Origin: Populus alba
Taxonomy: Eukaryota > Streptophyta > Magnoliopsida > Malpighiales > Salicaceae
Length of the DNA: 64,000 bases
Reading direction: 5' to 3'
Assembly: GCF_005239225.2 (NCBI RefSeq)
Contig: NC_133301.1
Location: 15,314,318-15,378,317 of the forward strand
The translations under genes were made by a program, and so were the position numbers. The notes under the pieces are model-generated. The model did no database searches. It was not told where the DNA came from and saw only the letters and a program-made list of their open reading frames with translations. Of this stretch, positions 11,744-23,415 are shown piece after piece. Position 1 is the first letter of the stretch, and every line of letters starts with the position of its first letter.

Positions 11744-13747
11744 CCTTGATGGTACCAAGACTTGGTGCATCGTTGTGTATTCTAGTTTTAAGATTTAAAC
11801 AAGTTTAAATGCATGCTCAAGCAATGTTGTATTAATTTATACAATTCCATTCGGTTTTGTGGGTTTTTATACAGCGAGAGCTTTTTCAATTCAATGAGTT
11901 TTTACCTTCCTTGTATATTACATTATCACTTGATTTTTACCAATGATCAATTCAAATTTACAACACAAATATCCAAAAATATTTAATATTAAAAGGAATA
12001 CATTACAACAAAAATATCAATTCAAATTTATTTCACTGATTGTATATAAGCTTGTGAGTATATAAGCTTGTGAGCATTTAGATAATCTGCTTGATCTACA
12101 ACTTCAGTAACTGAGAGTATTGAGCTGTCTTAGATTGATTTTCCCAGCTAATATCAAAGGGTAATGTCAAGAACGAATCCCTTCAGGGCCGACCCTTGCC
12201 TATATGGCACTCCCCGGCCACTTGAAATGGATGACCACCCGGTACTGAGCAAATTAATGAATCAAAGCAGTCTCGAGATTCCACCTAACAATTCATCTCC
12301 ACTGCTGAATACTCTAATCTCAAACGTCCAGCATATGCTGCAATGCTTGATTAAAGTCATTTGATTACGCTTAGACTAGGCATTGGATGTTCCAAAAGTG
12401 ATGTACAGAAAACTAGAAAACCTTGTATTTGATATCATTAGCTTTCACCTCGAGGTAAAAAGAAAAACTAGCATGTTAGAATCTTGAATTACCTCCACTT
12501 CCACTTGCTTAAAACACTGACAAATCAAAATACATTTCTTCTCTTCCTAGCATGTCCTTTAGCTTTATCATATTTTCAGCTGCAATTGCCATAACAAGGA
12601 GAAAGTTAAGAAAGCAAAGAAGGGAGCATTAAAAAACTAAACTGGCCTTATTTGTTTCATGAAAGCCACTTTTCTGGAAACAACTTTCCTATGTTTCATA
12701 AACTATGAAATTACAAGGTCCCACTAGGGAAAGACAAATAGATATGGAGTCGCGTTATGAGGCAATTTCTGCATAAGTTCTAATCGTAGATTGGGTTTTG
12801 TCAGATTCCAAGTGAAGTCTGTTCAGAAACTAAACATCGTTATGGCTTAGAGGACTATGGAAAATGATTTATGGCATCCCTTAAAAACTTAAAAGGTGTC
12901 TAGTGCATTTTATCTCAATCCACCAATATTCCCCCTGCATTCCCTCCTTGTGTTCTGAAAAAAAAAAAAAAGTTATAGCATTCTCTCTGGAATGAACTGC
13001 ATTATTTTACAGCAAATGCATGTAACAATCCAACAACAATTTTCATTCTACAGAAACATACTCATGCGAGGGTAAACTATACATTTCTATCAGCAAGATT
13101 GAGCTCCTTGCTCAAGCTATTAAGAACACAACTTACCATTCAACATTTTGGCTGGAGTCATCAACCAGAAGATATAATCCCTCCGAATGCATTGTTCAAT
13201 GGCTGAAAGAGGCAACCAAGTATTCTACTTTTCCACATCTATATGCAACCAATATTTGATGTAACCTTCTCTTACTGAATTTGCTATTGGTTCTGCAGAG
13301 GGATATGCAGAATATGTTAAGTAATGGGAGAATGCCATTGCCAAGTGCTCCAGAGTTCTAGCAGAAACAGGAAGAAGGAATTGGAAGTGAATCAATGAGA
13401 ATGAATGAGTGCTCACGGGGTGATTTTTTTACAGTGGATTCAAATTCAACAACTACAAGGGCTATTTCCTGCAGCACGGAGAGTTTCTGAATTTTCATGA
13501 TTAGAATCCAACTACTTTGGCCACAATTTCCTCTGAAGTCTGAACCACCTATCACTGTGCTTATGGAAATGTTCATAATTAACAACCTACAACTGTTGGA
13601 TGATTATTTTTCAAAACTTTTACATGGAATACAAGAATGAAAGGTAAAAAGGAAACTATCTTTCTCACAGTGATGTCCATGACTGAATTGTCATGAGGAA
13701 AAAAATTGTCAAGGAAAATACAACTTTGTCAAAAAATGAATGCTTCT
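11744..13747. other. Intergenic region between the LRR gene and METAXIN (convergent)
   Basis: The 3' ends of two convergent genes face each other. The region should hold both 3' UTRs. Small ORFs occur at 12164-12364 (+) and 13225-13585 (-), but none shows a recognisable domain or splice context. Confidence 0.5.
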
Positions 13748-16430
13748 TCAGTCATAACTGAAGCCTTCATCTTCATCTTCATCTTCATCAACCTCCACCT
13801 CAGAAAAATCATTACTGCTCATGACAGATAGAAAGACTAAAACTGCAACTACCTGTGTTACTAGAAAGTATCTTGCCCTTCTTCTGAAAGTTTTCTCCTC
13901 TTCTGTCCTTTCCCTCTTGGGTTGCTTCTTAGGTTTTGAGCCTAGTGAGAAAAACACACGAAAATAGTTAGAAATTCTATTTGAAAGAAAAGAGACATGG
14001 ATGGTACCTTTTGACCTCTTATTTCCCAATAGCTTTTATTTTTCTTGAAGCATCTTAAACAACAAATTGTTAGTTTGATGATGACTAAAACATGATCTGT
14101 AGGCTGGTTTGGTTTAGTAAATCCACAACTCAAGACACTATCAGATGACCAATATAATATTCACAAGAATAAAAGATGAAAATATCTTGCCTGAATTTGA
14201 AGGACGTCTTGTTGAAGTTGATGAAGCATCTGAAAGGAATTGCGGGACAGAAGAAGACGATCCAGCCTCCATGAAATCTGTCTTAAGTTTTTCAGCATAT
14301 CGTATGAGATTACCATGCTCCAAGAGTGCACTTTGCAGCATTGATGATTCCTAATGGCATGGAACACATAAAAGGATAAGAGTTGAAAATATTTGACAAG
14401 TGAAGCAACAAACTCAAATGCTTTGTGCCAAGACAGAATAACAATAGCAAATCACGTGAAAATCAAATAAGTAGAAACTATGTTAACAGAAAATGGTTTC
14501 AAGAGAGTTTTTAACTGGAAAAAATAAAATTGATGGTAATGTGTTTTATAACAGCATAGATTGCTGTAGTGTTCTTGAAAGAAATTAGAAGGACTTGATT
14601 GTTAGATATTTACAGCAAGGCCACATGTAATCACCATAGCGATGCTTGTCATCAGGGCATTCAACTACAGAAAGTGAACGGTAATGATGTAATTGTTTTT
14701 GCACCATCATCCCAGGTCATGTATTACCACATTTTCAGCTGTAAATAATTGTTCTCGCCATACAAATGCCAGCATTCAGCTCTCACAGGTCACAGATCAA
14801 GACAACTGGTAAAGTGACTCACAGGAAATGCTTGAAGAGTGAAAAGGACATACATGCCCAAGGAAATATGCGTCCAAACTAGATGGCCTGCACAAACAGA
14901 AAAATGAAGTTGGGTGTATAATCAATGCATAGTCAAGACCTCAAACTTAAAATTTGAATTCAAAACATAAAAACCAAAATATCTTTAGATGATTTCAGGT
15001 AAAAAATGAAAAATATATATATTAACCACGATATAAAAAAGAAACACCTTTCAAAAAAGTAATGTGTGATCCCCTAATGTGGTTGACAAAGCTCCATATG
15101 CAATTTTCGCTCTCTTGTAGATCTATCCATAAATTAAAATAAAATTATTGCAAGGCCATGGTCAAGGAAAATTAACAGAAAATGAAGCAATATATAAACG
15201 GGTAAAATCATTCCACAGGTGTATGCTTTCTAACACCAGTGTATGTGCGCAGATTTGATATCAACAAGTTGCAGAAAAATATCATAAACAATAGAAGTGT
15301 AACCTCTGCTTCCCTTCGTTCAGCATTTTCTTTAGTTATCCCAAGTCGCTGCTTAACAACGTGCACTTGTTTCATTAATAGAGCCTTTCCTATCAACCAA
15401 GGGAGGCCAGAGTGATAAATTGTTCGGGCAGAGGTTCCATCAGACCCCACCCAGAGTTCATACATGATTGCATCTGCAAGCCAGGTGCTAACCATCGCTT
15501 TCCTTGATATCCATTCTGGGAAAGAGCTGAAGTCAGTGTCCAAATCAACAATACCATCTTCCTTTAAACTTTTGATTACCCCACCATTCTCGTCATTGTA
15601 GGCCACATAAGTGCCTGATTCAATATATGGAATTTGATCTCCAACAGAAAGTCAGATAAGTGTTTTGAAGACAATTTTGATATTTGCATTATATATTTGA
15701 GAAAACAAACATATATGACAACATGAACAAAGCATGCACACATTAAAAACCAGCTGCCATTTCTTGTCAATCAAAAAACCAATATCCATCAAAAACAGTC
15801 CTGGTCATGCAGATCCAATCTTGAATGCTAATTACTAACTCCTTCCCTATTATGTATGACCATGGCCTTCTTTTAAGACAATATGTTAGCCTCATTTATT
15901 CCGAATACTCGCCATACACCGAGTCCCAAAACACACTAAAATTCCCACTGAACAACAAAATACCAACTTTCAGATATCCAAAAGAACTCAGTTAAACGAA
16001 AGCATAGAACTCAGTTAAACTGAAAATGATCACAGCCCATCTTAACATGATCAAATTCACATTCATTCTGTGAAAACAACTCTGCTAAAGAAATGAGTTA
16101 TGTTTTCTTAGTGATTCAGGCCTATCAACACATAAAAGAAGAAAACTTCAACAAAATGGAAACAAAGAAAACAAACACAAGGTAAACTAGCAGGGACAAA
16201 AAAAAGAAGCAGAAAACCAGAACAACAACTTACAAACATGAATAACATTAAATGAAAATAAGAGCCCAAAAAAGAATACCTGAATCAGGGAAAGTGTTGT
16301 TGAAAACCAAATGGAATGGAAAGTTAGAAAATTTGAGGTAGATGAAAAGAGGCAAGCAGATTGGACAACCAGTTGGGAGACCAAAACTGGGTTTCCTTGC
16401 AACAAGAGTATACTCTGCTCTTTCTTGCAT
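13748..16430 (-). pseudogene. METAXIN: METAXIN-like mitochondrial outer-membrane import protein, disrupted
   Basis: Plant METAXIN sits in the mitochondrial outer membrane and helps import and assemble beta-barrel proteins (SAM37/metaxin family). Coding exons on the minus strand: 16430-16280, 15638-15304, 15122-15048, 14887-14823, 14350-14191, 13941-13748. Exon 1 encodes ARKPSFGLPTGCP..., exon 2 carries TYVAYNDENGGV and WLADAIMYELWVG, exon 5 has LLEHGNLIRYAEKLK, and exon 6 has the C-terminal membrane anchor (YFLVTQVVAVLVFLSV) with an acidic tail. Two indels break it. Exon 3 has six T instead of five before GAAAG, giving an immediate TGA after about 185 codons. Exon 4 carries a 4-base tandem duplication (ATGTATGT), another frameshift. 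Removing both restores 325 codons in phase, close to the usual family length of about 315. Recent pseudogene or assembly errors are the alternatives; an intact paralogue probably exists elsewhere. Confidence 0.85.
13942..14190 (-). other. GC-AG intron of the METAXIN gene
   Basis: Minus-strand intron 5 has donor CAG|GCAAGA and acceptor CACTAG|GCTC. GC is required: the exon ends AATTCAG, and joining it to GCTCAAAACC continues the family sequence (NSG-SKPKK). GC-AG introns are a known minority class handled by the major spliceosome. Confidence 0.75.
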
Positions 16431-17874
16431 CTCTCTTAATCTTTAGTGTTTTTGCTGATAATTCTCTTTTGGCTTCAAAGCTTGAGAGAGTGGAAGGTTC
16501 TTGGTTTTCTTTGATTCTTGATGGGTAAAGGGTTTTTCAGGCACCGAACAATCAGAGAGAAAACGCAGAGGAGGGGTTTGGGTCGTTAGATCCATGTCTA
16601 GCGTGGGTTAGGCCATCTTGGTTATTTTTCTTGTAAGAATAGGTTTGCTTGTTGGAACTCACTCAATTTGGGTTTTATCTTTGGGTTTTCGAGCCTTGTT
16701 CTCTGCTTTGCTATCAAATTCATCTCTTCAATCCAATCATCGTGCCATTTCTCAAAGCAAAGATATTCTAGAGGTCATGACACGAATAACATTTGGAAGA
16801 GTTTTTAGCATTGTTTTAAAATCTGGATTGCTTGGAGGATACATCCAGGTGTGAATTGATCCGGTTTGAAGAAACAAAAATTGGTTTATCTGGTTAAAAA
16901 TTGCTTGGAGGATACATCGCGAGCAGATTTTTGGTGGGAGAGGACACTTGGAAGGAAGGAAGCAAGTTAGGTAGCAATCCAAGATAGAGCAGCCTACAGC
17001 AGAGTGCTCAACCCAACAACTGCAGAAACTAGCACGAGAGACCTCTTCATCCTCGCCTCCATTTTCTTCTCTGTTTGAGCTACTTGGAGAAAGTGCTATA
17101 AATTCCTTATAAATTTTTGGAATATATGAAACGTATGGATTTTCCTTAGACTTGCTTACATATATGCGATTGAATCGAGCATAGAATTAATTATGGCTAA
17201 ACTTATCGGAGGACGCATGATCAAAGGAAAAGAGAGAGGAAAGAATCATGGGGTGGCATGAATGATTCCTATTATGTGTTCCTAAAACACTTGATACACA
17301 CACACACATCATATTATTTTAATATGGATCTTTGGAGACAAATGAGAGGCCAACCTTTTGTTACCTAATATTTACTTAATGCAGTGCTAAGATCAAGTCA
17401 TCTCATGATCAAAAGAAAAATCGAGTCATCTTGCTTTAATTAATAATAAAAAATAAAAAACACTAAAAAGGAGGGGGGTTTTGGTGTTTTTAATTATTAT
17501 TTTTTAATATTAAATTTATTAGAGATTTTATGAAGTTATTCTACACTAATAAATCGGATTGCTAATTCAATTGACTTAAAAAAAGAATTTAAGTTAATAA
17601 AAAATTATAATTCAAAATCTATTTCCATTTGTTTTTTTATAAAATTATTTTTATTTAATAATTTGAGTCACAAGTTTAATAAATTAACCCTAATTGATTC
17701 ATGTTATTTTTTTAATTAATATTTTTTAAAAAATATTTTTATTTTAAAATATAAAATTGATAGACTCAAACTAACTAAAATTATTTTTTTAACTCGTAAT
17801 TCGAGTATTTATTTTAAAAAGGGAAACAATCTCAAAAAAATAAAAATCCAACAGCTTGTTTCCTTTAGTCCGAT
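16431..17874. other. Divergent intergenic region between METAXIN and RPL12 copy 1
   Basis: Holds the METAXIN 5' flank (minus strand) and the RPL12 upstream region. An ORF at 16618-16854 (+) has no recognisable content. 17440-17860 is very AT-rich. Nothing else supportable is seen. Confidence 0.5.
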
Positions 17875-17930
17875 CAAAGTCCAAGAAAAAACCCATCTTT
17901 TAGGGCTAGAAACGGTATTGCACTCGCCCA

Positions 17931-17960
17931 AAACCCTAGCCGCCACTATATCTATATAAA
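17931..17960 (+). promoter_or_regulatory. Telo-box and TATA box of RPL12 copy 1
   Basis: AAACCCTAGC at 17931-17940 is a telo-box, common in promoters of plant ribosomal protein genes. TATATAAA at 17953-17960 follows and the ATG is at 18034. Copy 2 keeps the same arrangement. Confidence 0.65.
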
Positions 17961-18033
17961 CCGTCTATTTTCTAGAAACCCTTTGATCTCCCTCTCTTTC
18001 CATCAGGCAGCAAGCAGCAACAGAGAAGCAAAG

Positions 18034-18531
18034 ATGCCGCCGAAGTTTGACCCATCTCAGGTGGTCGACGTTTACGTGAGGGTAACCGGCGGCGAAGTCG
18101 GTGCAGCCAGTTCCCTCGCTCCCAAAATCGGACCCCTCGGACTTTCTCCCAAGAAAATAGGAGAAGACATCGCCAAAGAAACCGCCAAGGACTGGAAGGG
18201 CCTCCGTGTCACCGTCAAGCTCACCGTCCAGAATCGTCAGGCCAAGGTCACCGTTGTGCCCTCAGCCGCGGCTTTGGTTATCAAAGCGTTGAAGGAGCCA
18301 GAGAGAGACAGGAAGAAGACAAAGAACATAAAGCATAATGGGAACATCTCTCTTGATGATGTTATTGAGATTGCTAAGGTTATGAGTGTGAGATCGATGG
18401 CGAAGGATCTGAGTGGTACAGTGAAGGAAATTTTGGGGACTTGTGTTTCTGTTGGGTGTACTGTTGATGGGAAAGATCCAAAAGATTTGCAGCAGGAGAT
18501 TACTGATGGTGATGTTGAGATTTCTGAATGA
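18034..18531 (+). CDS. RPL12: 60S ribosomal protein L12 (uL11), copy 1
   Basis: Component of the large cytosolic ribosomal subunit; uL11 forms the base of the P-stalk and contacts the GTPase-associated rRNA. One uninterrupted exon of 165 codons. The start at 18034 gives [20 protein letters not shown], the normal family N-terminus; the frame is open 17 codons further upstream but that is leader. The N-terminal L11 domain ([20 protein letters not shown]) is followed by the C-terminal rRNA-binding domain with [10 protein letters not shown] and [15 protein letters not shown]. Length matches the eukaryotic family. The 5' half is G+C-rich and the 3' half A+T-richer. A second copy with identical protein lies 4.9 kb downstream, so this is a tandem duplicate and both are probably expressed. 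Confidence 0.97.
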   Translation: MPPKFDPSQVVDVYVRVTGGEVGAASSLAPKIGPLGLSPKKIGEDIAKETAKDWKGLRVTVKLTVQNRQAKVTVVPSAAALVIKALKEPERDRKKTKNIKHNGNISLDDVIEIAKVMSVRSMAKDLSGTVKEILGTCVSVGCTVDGKDPKDLQQEITDGDVEISE

Positions 18532-20605
18532 TTGAGAAATTGTTGCTCTTTTGGGTTTTTTAAAAGTTTCCGAAAGATCTCATTTTATGTTTTTGTCTAA
18601 TTTTATGGTATCTGGATGCTTAAGGATGTTTTCTACGGTGATTTACTACTTTATTATCGAGGGTATTTTTGCTAGTTGTGTTTACTGTTTTGTTTGGTCA
18701 TTTGTTTTTTTTTTTTTTTGTGTTTCTGTTTTTTTTTCATTTTATTGAATTTGGTTATCTGATTTGTTTTGTGCTGGGTGTATGATTCTACTTGAAGAGT
18801 TATGTGCTTGTGCCTAGGTAAAGATGGAAGCTTAGTGATGGAGAATTTATTTAATTTATGTCTTGGGATAAAAATTATTCATATTTTAGGCACTTCTTTG
18901 ATCTCTTTTGATGAGTTTTGTTCGAGTTATAGGACGAGGACGGATGGATGAAAAGTAGAATTTTACGCATCATTTGTTTTTTTTATTTGATAGATAGAAC
19001 TTGCATTATCCTATCTACATGAGCTTTTCAGATAGGTTTCTATCCTTCATTTTCCAATCTTCCGGTGGTAAATGTGTATGTTTGTAGATTCAGCTTAGCG
19101 ATAGACAAGAATAAGTTATAATGAATGCAAGAGTTTGCTTGGAATTGTTTAGCTGTTTTGGTTCATAGGGAAAATATTTCTGGAGGAATAGAGAACTTGT
19201 GCGATTGACTGACTTTTTCACCAATTTGTGAAAGCTAATTCTCTCTGGAGTTTGAATTTTCTGTTGCATCCAGTTTTAGTTTTAACTTACAGCTTATGTC
19301 TCAACTGTTTTTAGATTCTTTGCCTCGTAGCTTTATGTCTAGTTTGATCATAATACTAGAGTTTCATTTCTTCCAAATCCATGTGACATTGTCTGTTCCA
19401 TCATCCTCTGTGCTTTGTTTATCTCATGCAGTCATGCTATCCTCTTACGGAATAGTATTTATCAAGCTGTAGAAATGGGGGTTAATTTGCGCAATTAATT
19501 GCAGTACATTCTATGTAATTGGGAGTATGATCCCCCTGATAGATTTTTCTTTTATTACCTGAAATTCTGTTTCTGCCTTGTAGATGTAACCCAACATATT
19601 CACTAACTTGTGTTTAAATAGCAATTGATGTGTAAATAATGCCTCTGCCAATTGGACATATTTTTTTCAAGGAAATTCTCTTGTGCTATGATCGGTTCTT
19701 GTCGATGAATGCAATGATACAAGAGGCAGTTTACCGGTGAATTTGACTGATGTAGTATAGATCAAGAAAGAGGCGATGCCTATCTGAATAAATTTCCTAT
19801 GTATATGCTGCAAATTCACTACTTGAGTAATAATAAAGAAACAATTGTTAGTCAGCTTTAGTCTATTTGCTGCTTAGGAAAGCCAGTTCTCGGTAGTGAT
19901 AATCCAGCTTCGCTTTTGTTTAGGGAAAGCCATTTCTCTTCTGTGTGTATTTTCGCTGTTTTATTTGCTTCTACCTCTACAGTTTATATATATCATCATT
20001 TTTGTTTGGATGCTTTACCATGGTACCTTTTCTGCTCGGTTGACTGCCCCCATTGCATGGTATTTGCCTGATTTGATTATTCCTTGTATAGATGAAGTTA
20101 TTTTCCTGTGTCATCAGCTGACTCAGTTGTTGATGCTCCGAATCTCTCAATTTTCATACTGTGAAGTTATATCATCATTATTGTTTGGTTCGAGGGAAGA
20201 GATTTGTGCTGGATTTGTGGTAGTGGATTCGTTTAGATTAAACAGATTTATATTCAATTGGTAGAGTAACGGTCAGCTGCTTGATTCCCTTCCATTTCCT
20301 GCTCCCAACTAATGCTGCTATTCAGGAAATCTTTTGAAGAATCGCGTAGCTTTTAACTGAGCCACCAACTTTCTGGCATCTTCCCGACCAACCACCAAAG
20401 CCCGCAGCATCACCATAATTCTACATAGCTTTGAACTGACTAAGCTCATGTGTTGGGATTAAGGGGACTTCGAGCATCTGACGTCCATCACATGGTAATC
20501 TAGCGCGCCTCTTGGCCCATGGATAAAAAATCACCCCTCCTTTTTTAGCTGTTCTTTCATTTTGATCTTCGAGCCTTGAAGATAGAGATCGAGGAGGGGA
20601 CCTCT
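18532..20605 (+). other. 3' flank of RPL12 copy 1, shared with copy 2
   Basis: No second gene is evident. The whole stretch aligns with 23416-25370 downstream of RPL12 copy 2, for example 'ccttccatttcctgctccca' in both. The duplicated unit therefore includes about 2 kb of 3' flank and ends near 'gaagatagagatcgagga'. Small ORFs (e.g. 19896-20264) are not preserved intact between copies, which argues against coding. Confidence 0.7.
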
Positions 20606-21785
20606 TATTTGCCCATTTGATTATTATCAGAGTGGAGCAAATCGCAAGATGTTAGCCATAGTGGCTAAGGTTTCTTTAGTTCTATAACAAAGTTGTAATA
20701 AGGGTTTTTTAATCATTAAATAAAACATACTATAAATAAAAGATAGTTTTTTTTTTCGTATCAATATGAGAGTATAAAATATTATGAACTTATAAACAGT
20801 ATAATCTCTAAAAAAGCTTGTAGAGAAGTAGACAATATAGTTTTTTTTTTCGTGTCAATATGAGAGTATAAAATATTATGAACTTATAAACAGTATAATC
20901 TCTAAAAAAGCTTTTAGAGAAGTAGACAAATAACTAACTACAAATTAAAATTAGAATTCTCAATCTCAAAAGTGAGCCTATGTGAAGATACCACGCTGCA
21001 ACAAGTTTATTGTAATTTGGAAGGGCCCCATCACTCTAGAATAAAACGACTTATTTCATTGAGTATATGCAATTCTAAAGTAATGAGGGAACCATCTCAA
21101 AGTTTTCTCCATCTTCTAGCTTCTATTTTGCTTTAGCACCGAAGGATTTACAGCATCAAATTAGTTCGTGTATTGTCTTTTACTTGCACGAACTTGAACA
21201 TGTTATAGGTCTTAGGAAAGAGGTTGTATTCATTGTTATAAAACTTGGATCAAGGGTCAATAGGGATATAATTGAATTAGAGCAAGACCTGTCTAGTATA
21301 GATAATAAAAAAAAAACCAAGGAGGGATTGACTCGATCTAATTCAATCAAAAGGTCGAGTTAACTCATAATTTCAATTAAAAATTCATTGATTTTTTTTA
21401 TCTTTTTAACTAATCAATTTACAATATGAAAGATCAATTCAAATTAATTATCTCCAACTACAACCAAAATCAAGTTTTTAAATTACAGTTTTAAAACATA
21501 TTTTAATCAACTCTAGAACCTCATGAAAAAATATTATTTCTCCCACCTCCTCGATCCTCTACACTAAATCTACTTTCGAGGACCATTTTAACATAATAAA
21601 GTTTAGTGGCCATTTCAAATAAATCATCTAACAAAATGAATACATATTTGTTAAAAACCAAACACAACATACTGATATTTCCAAAAGAAATTATTTTTTT
21701 TATATCGTAAATGACTTCGTGAGAGATTTTAGATGATAACAGTTTATTTTTAAAATGTTTTTTATTTAAAAAATATTTTTTTAAA
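20606..21785. other. Spacer between the RPL12 duplication units
   Basis: Unique AT-rich spacer apart from a 94-base tandem repeat annotated separately. ORF 21521-21898 on the minus strand is AT-rich, runs across two repeats and has no recognisable domain; I do not call it a gene. Confidence 0.5.
20745..20932. repeat. Two-copy 94 bp tandem duplication
   Basis: Two adjacent units share 'tcaatatgagagtataaaat' and 'attatgaacttataaacagt' at a 94-base offset (20761 and 20855). They differ at only a few positions (gta/gtg, cttg/cttt), so the duplication is recent. Confidence 0.9.
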
Positions 21786-22671
21786 AAAATATTTTTTAAT
21801 AAAAAAACAAGGGGAAATTCAATATTAACACTGAAGATGGCTGAAAAACGCGGTTTTGATAAAAATATTTTTTCATAAAAAAACAAGGGGAAATTCAATA
21901 TTAAGAGTCTGTTTAGTATTGCGGTAGCTGTTGTGGTTGTGGTTTGAAAAAAAGTTGCTTTATAAAAAGTACTTTTAGTTGAGGTTGATTTGAAAAAATG
22001 AGTGTTTGGTTAAAACTGTGGTTGAAATTGAGGTTGAAGAAAAAGTAGTTTAATGTGTTTGGTTTAAAAAATGTTTTTCAAATTGAAGTTATAAAATAAT
22101 TTTAAAAATATATATTAATATTGATGGTTTTAAATTTAAATATTGTAAAATTAATTACTTTTATTACATCATGAAAAAAATAATACTTTATATAAAATAT
22201 TTTTTATTATTCTATTAAACTATTTATAATTTCATTACGTACAAAATTCATTCGATAAAAAACTACAAAATTGATATTATTGTGCAAGTGAATTTAATTC
22301 ACTCTATACTAGTTTTTCAAGAAAAACTTTCTAGAAAAAAATATTGTTCACGTCGCGAACGAATTTAATTCTGCAAACTAGTTTTTTTTTTTTAAAATAT
22401 AATACAATTAACACATTAAAAAAAAAACCCGCGGACAGTGCAAGTGAATTGCACTATTCCTTATTTTTTATTAGCCGCAGAGAACGAAAAGCATGTTTTC
22501 GTTGCTTTTTCATTTCAGCGTTTTAAACGCAAAATTCATGTGGATCCTATGTACAATAAATTACTTTTTTTTATTACCAAACGACTACAAACTGCGTTTT
22601 AAATAAAACGCAGCCGGAGCCGCGTAGACAAACGAACTCTCACCGAAGATGGCTGAAAACGCGGTTTTGAT
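21786..22671. repeat. 76 bp tandem duplication with the second copy split by an insertion
   Basis: Unit 1 runs about 21786-21860 and includes 'aacaaggggaaattcaatat' followed by 'taacactgaagatggctg'. Unit 2 starts at about 21861, is interrupted after 'caatattaa' at 21904, and resumes at about 22641 with 'caccgaagatggctgaaaac'. The intervening 736 bases are the TIR-type element. Confidence 0.8.
21905..22640. mobile_element. Non-autonomous TIR DNA transposon (MITE-like, ~735 bp)
   Basis: The left end reads GAGTCTGTTTAGTATTGCGG and the reverse complement of the right end reads GAGTTCGTTTGTCTACGCGG, an imperfect terminal inverted repeat. It interrupts the second copy of a 76 bp tandem repeat, so the intact neighbour shows the pre-insertion sequence. 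There is no transposase ORF. No clear target-site duplication is visible, so the superfamily (hAT-like is my guess) is uncertain. Confidence 0.55.
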
Positions 22672-22817
22672 CCATCAGAATAATATAATTGCTGCATGTT
22701 CTACCCCTCACTCCGGACCACGTTCCCCTTTATCATACAGGGAATCAAATAAGGCTTGGTTAAAGTCCACGAAAGAAGCCCACCTTATTGGCGTAAAAAA
22801 GACATTTCACTCTCTTA

Positions 22818-22845
22818 AAACCCTAGCAGCCAATATATCTTATAA
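22818..22845 (+). promoter_or_regulatory. Telo-box and TATA-like region of RPL12 copy 2
   Basis: AAACCCTAGC at 22818-22827 is a telo-box, followed by a TATA-like 'tatatcttataa' around 22834. An AGCCCA (site II, TGGGCT on the other strand) lies upstream near 22777. Telo-box plus site II is the common arrangement in plant ribosomal protein promoters. Confidence 0.6.
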
Positions 22846-22917
22846 TCCGTCTATTTCGTGAAACCCTTGCTCCCTTTCCCATTCCCTCAGTCAGCAAGCA
22901 GCAGCAGAGCAGCAAAA

Positions 22918-23415
22918 ATGCCGCCGAAGTTTGACCCATCTCAGGTTGTCGACGTTTACGTGAGGGTAACCGGAGGCGAAGTTGGTGCAGCCAGTTCCCT
23001 CGCTCCCAAAATCGGACCTCTCGGTCTTTCTCCGAAGAAAATCGGAGAAGACATCGCCAAAGAAACTGCCAAGGACTGGAAGGGCCTCCGTGTCACCGTC
23101 AAGCTCACCGTCCAGAACCGTCAGGCCAAGGTCACCGTCGTGCCCTCAGCCGCAGCTTTGGTTATCAAGGCGTTGAAGGAGCCAGAGAGAGACAGGAAGA
23201 AGACAAAGAACATAAAGCATAATGGGAACATCTCTCTTGATGATGTTATTGAGATTGCTAAGGTTATGAGTGTGAGATCGATGGCGAAGGATCTGAGTGG
23301 TACAGTGAAGGAAATTTTGGGGACTTGTGTTTCTGTTGGGTGTACTGTTGATGGGAAAGATCCAAAAGATTTGCAGCAGGAGATTACTGATGGTGATGTT
23401 GAGATTTCTGAATGA
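22918..23415 (+). CDS. RPL12: 60S ribosomal protein L12 (uL11), copy 2
   Basis: Single-exon gene of 165 codons, identical in protein to the copy at 18034. The start ATG at 22918 sits in AAAAATGCC. In the first 252 bases of the coding region I count 12 differences from copy 1, all synonymous. From the codon after the last of these to the stop, and about 20 bases beyond, the copies are identical. Function as for copy 1: P-stalk base of the large ribosomal subunit. The absence of any amino-acid change shows strong purifying selection on both copies. Confidence 0.97.
   Translation: MPPKFDPSQVVDVYVRVTGGEVGAASSLAPKIGPLGLSPKKIGEDIAKETAKDWKGLRVTVKLTVQNRQAKVTVVPSAAALVIKALKEPERDRKKTKNIKHNGNISLDDVIEIAKVMSVRSMAKDLSGTVKEILGTCVSVGCTVDGKDPKDLQQEITDGDVEISE

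Noticed and set aside
12164..12364. 66-codon ORF after the LRR gene
   Set aside because: No domain, no splice context, and it lies in a probable 3' flank.
19660..19760. C/D snoRNA-like signals (TGATGAA...CTGA) in the 3' flank of both RPL12 copies
   Set aside because: Copy 1 has CGATGAA rather than a good C box, no terminal stem is visible, and the whole flank is conserved by recent duplication, so conservation is not evidence.
19896..20264. 122-codon ORF downstream of RPL12 copy 1
   Set aside because: The duplicate region (24587-24790) breaks the frame early, so the ORF is not conserved.
21521..21898. 125-codon minus-strand ORF
   Set aside because: AT-rich, crosses a tandem repeat, no recognisable domain.
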